From positions 9,022,001 to 9,086,000 of the forward strand of contig NC_052668.1 in assembly GCF_016802725.1 (NCBI RefSeq): a stretch of 64,000 nucleotides of DNA, read 5' to 3'. The first letter of the stretch is position 1. The number at the start of each line of letters is the position of its first letter. Below the pieces are notes generated by a model. That model worked only from the letters and a program-made list of their open reading frames with translations. It was not told the origin of the DNA and did no database searches. Made by a program: the position numbers and the translations under genes. Positions 63,501-64,000 of the stretch are shown here, in pieces. Source of the stretch: Solenopsis invicta. Its lineage: Eukaryota; Arthropoda; Insecta; Hymenoptera; Formicidae.

Positions 63501-64000
63501 TTACATTTAATACGGGGATTTGCGGTTATTATACACGGTGGTTGGCCCATACAACGATTACATTTGCGCGAACATTTATGATCGCTTATTCTAGTATACG
63601 CTACATTGCAAAACACGCAAAAACCCTTACTTCCTACAGCGGCACGTAAATTTAGAATCGGCTCAAAATGGTGTAATCTTCGATAATATAGAACACGCAG
63701 AGTATGTACGACGCTGGTGAATGAATTTATTACATAAGCCGTCCCATCATATAAAGGCTCTCCACCATGCCCTAGCGTTTCAACCTCGTATACAACTATA
63801 GCTACACCCGCGTTTGCTAAATATTTTTGAAAATACTCTAACTCCGATATAGAGCAACCATTAGGCGGTATATCTATTTTAGCATTTCTTACAAGCTCGA
63901 GCGCCTTTTCTTTTTGTAGTTTACCCCTAGCCAAACGTATAGCCATCCAATAACGATGTAACTCACCCGAACGAATTTCACCGCGTTCTGCATATGCCAA
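60571..64000 (-). CDS. Polinton protein-primed DNA polymerase B, partial, one apparent frameshift
   Basis: The polymerase replicates the element genome by protein priming. Exonuclease motif I is FYDFETQQ (Asp at residue 6 of the 885-codon part, 60571-63228), and Exo II is IAHNAKAFDAQF (about 86-97). Polymerase motifs include DVCSLYP (near 61880), KLCLNSFWGKFG (near 61285) and YCDIDSC (near 61000). These are PolB motifs A, B and C, with Ile replacing the usual Thr in the last. Upstream, 63410-64000 encodes the Cys-rich N-terminal region (CVFCNVAYTR, CSRKCNRCMGQPPC) in another frame. The join is next to a run of seven T (seven A on the coding strand) near 63404-63411, so a sequencing or assembly indel or a true frameshift is equally possible. 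The N-terminus lies beyond position 64000. Confidence 0.9.

Larger units (their letters stand above)
53041..64000 (-). mobile_element. Polinton/Maverick element (adintovirus-like), right end outside window
   Basis: All core genes of Polintons are here on one strand: protein-primed PolB, FtsK/HerA ATPase, RVE integrase with chromodomain, major and minor capsid proteins, and adenain-type protease, plus typical accessory proteins. Neighbouring genes overlap or are separated by very short gaps (integrase and minor capsid overlap by 11 bases). Such compact spacing is viral. The copy has a few lesions. Terminal inverted repeats and the 6-bp duplication could not be identified. Confidence 0.95.

Overview
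The window looks like a piece of an AT-rich insect nuclear genome, packed with transposable elements. The families present (mariner with D,D34D and D,D41D motifs, P element, ISL2EU, PIF/Harbinger, pogo-like, Copia, Polinton/Maverick, many MITEs) suggest an insect. A hymenopteran such as an ant is my best guess, but nothing here proves the order. I found no convincing host gene. Almost every protein-coding stretch belongs to a mobile element, and most carry a few stops or frameshifts.

Layout. 0-5 kb: non-coding repeat family A, with a mariner (1932-3217) nested in one copy and a TTAA-flanked MITE beside it. 5.6-6.7 kb: an LTR-like block with an array of short hairpins. 7.4-8.5 kb: a TA-flanked element with a second MITE nested in it. 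9.2-15.7 kb: an area that may be one degraded LTR element. It holds a truncated mariner, a largely intact D,D41D element with ~307-bp terminal repeats (10236-12815), an orphan proline-rich ORF, a 107-bp minisatellite and an LTR-like end. 15.8-19.2 kb: a two-gene Harbinger (transposase on +, Myb-like protein on -). 20.4-22.4 kb: a decayed pogo-like element. 22.5-34 kb: non-coding repeats, including two long near-perfect palindromes, TIR elements, 143-bp MITEs and 5S rRNA-derived segments. 34.1-38.8 kb: a young Copia element (the two 296-bp LTRs differ at 2 visible positions). 39.3-43.3 kb: a P element with an 8-bp target duplication. 45.9-50.7 kb: an ISL2EU element with a SWIM/YqaJ gene and a THAP/DDE gene.

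53-64 kb: a Polinton/Maverick, i.e. an integrated virus-like element, running off the right edge. All its genes lie on the - strand. From right to left they are protein-primed DNA polymerase B, FtsK/HerA-type packaging ATPase, a small ORF with an internal stop, two conserved proteins of uncertain role, RVE-type integrase with a chromodomain, minor capsid (penton) protein, a glycine/lysine-rich pVI-like protein, major capsid protein, an unassigned protein and an adenovirus-type cysteine protease. Together these cover DNA replication, genome packaging, capsid building and maturation, and integration. This copy shows three visible lesions: one frameshift in polB, one TGA in the protease and one TAG in the small ORF.

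Nesting gives an insertion history. The Copia and P elements both sit in the same copy of repeat A, and the mariner sits in another copy. Uninterrupted related sequence elsewhere in the window matches the sites they hit.
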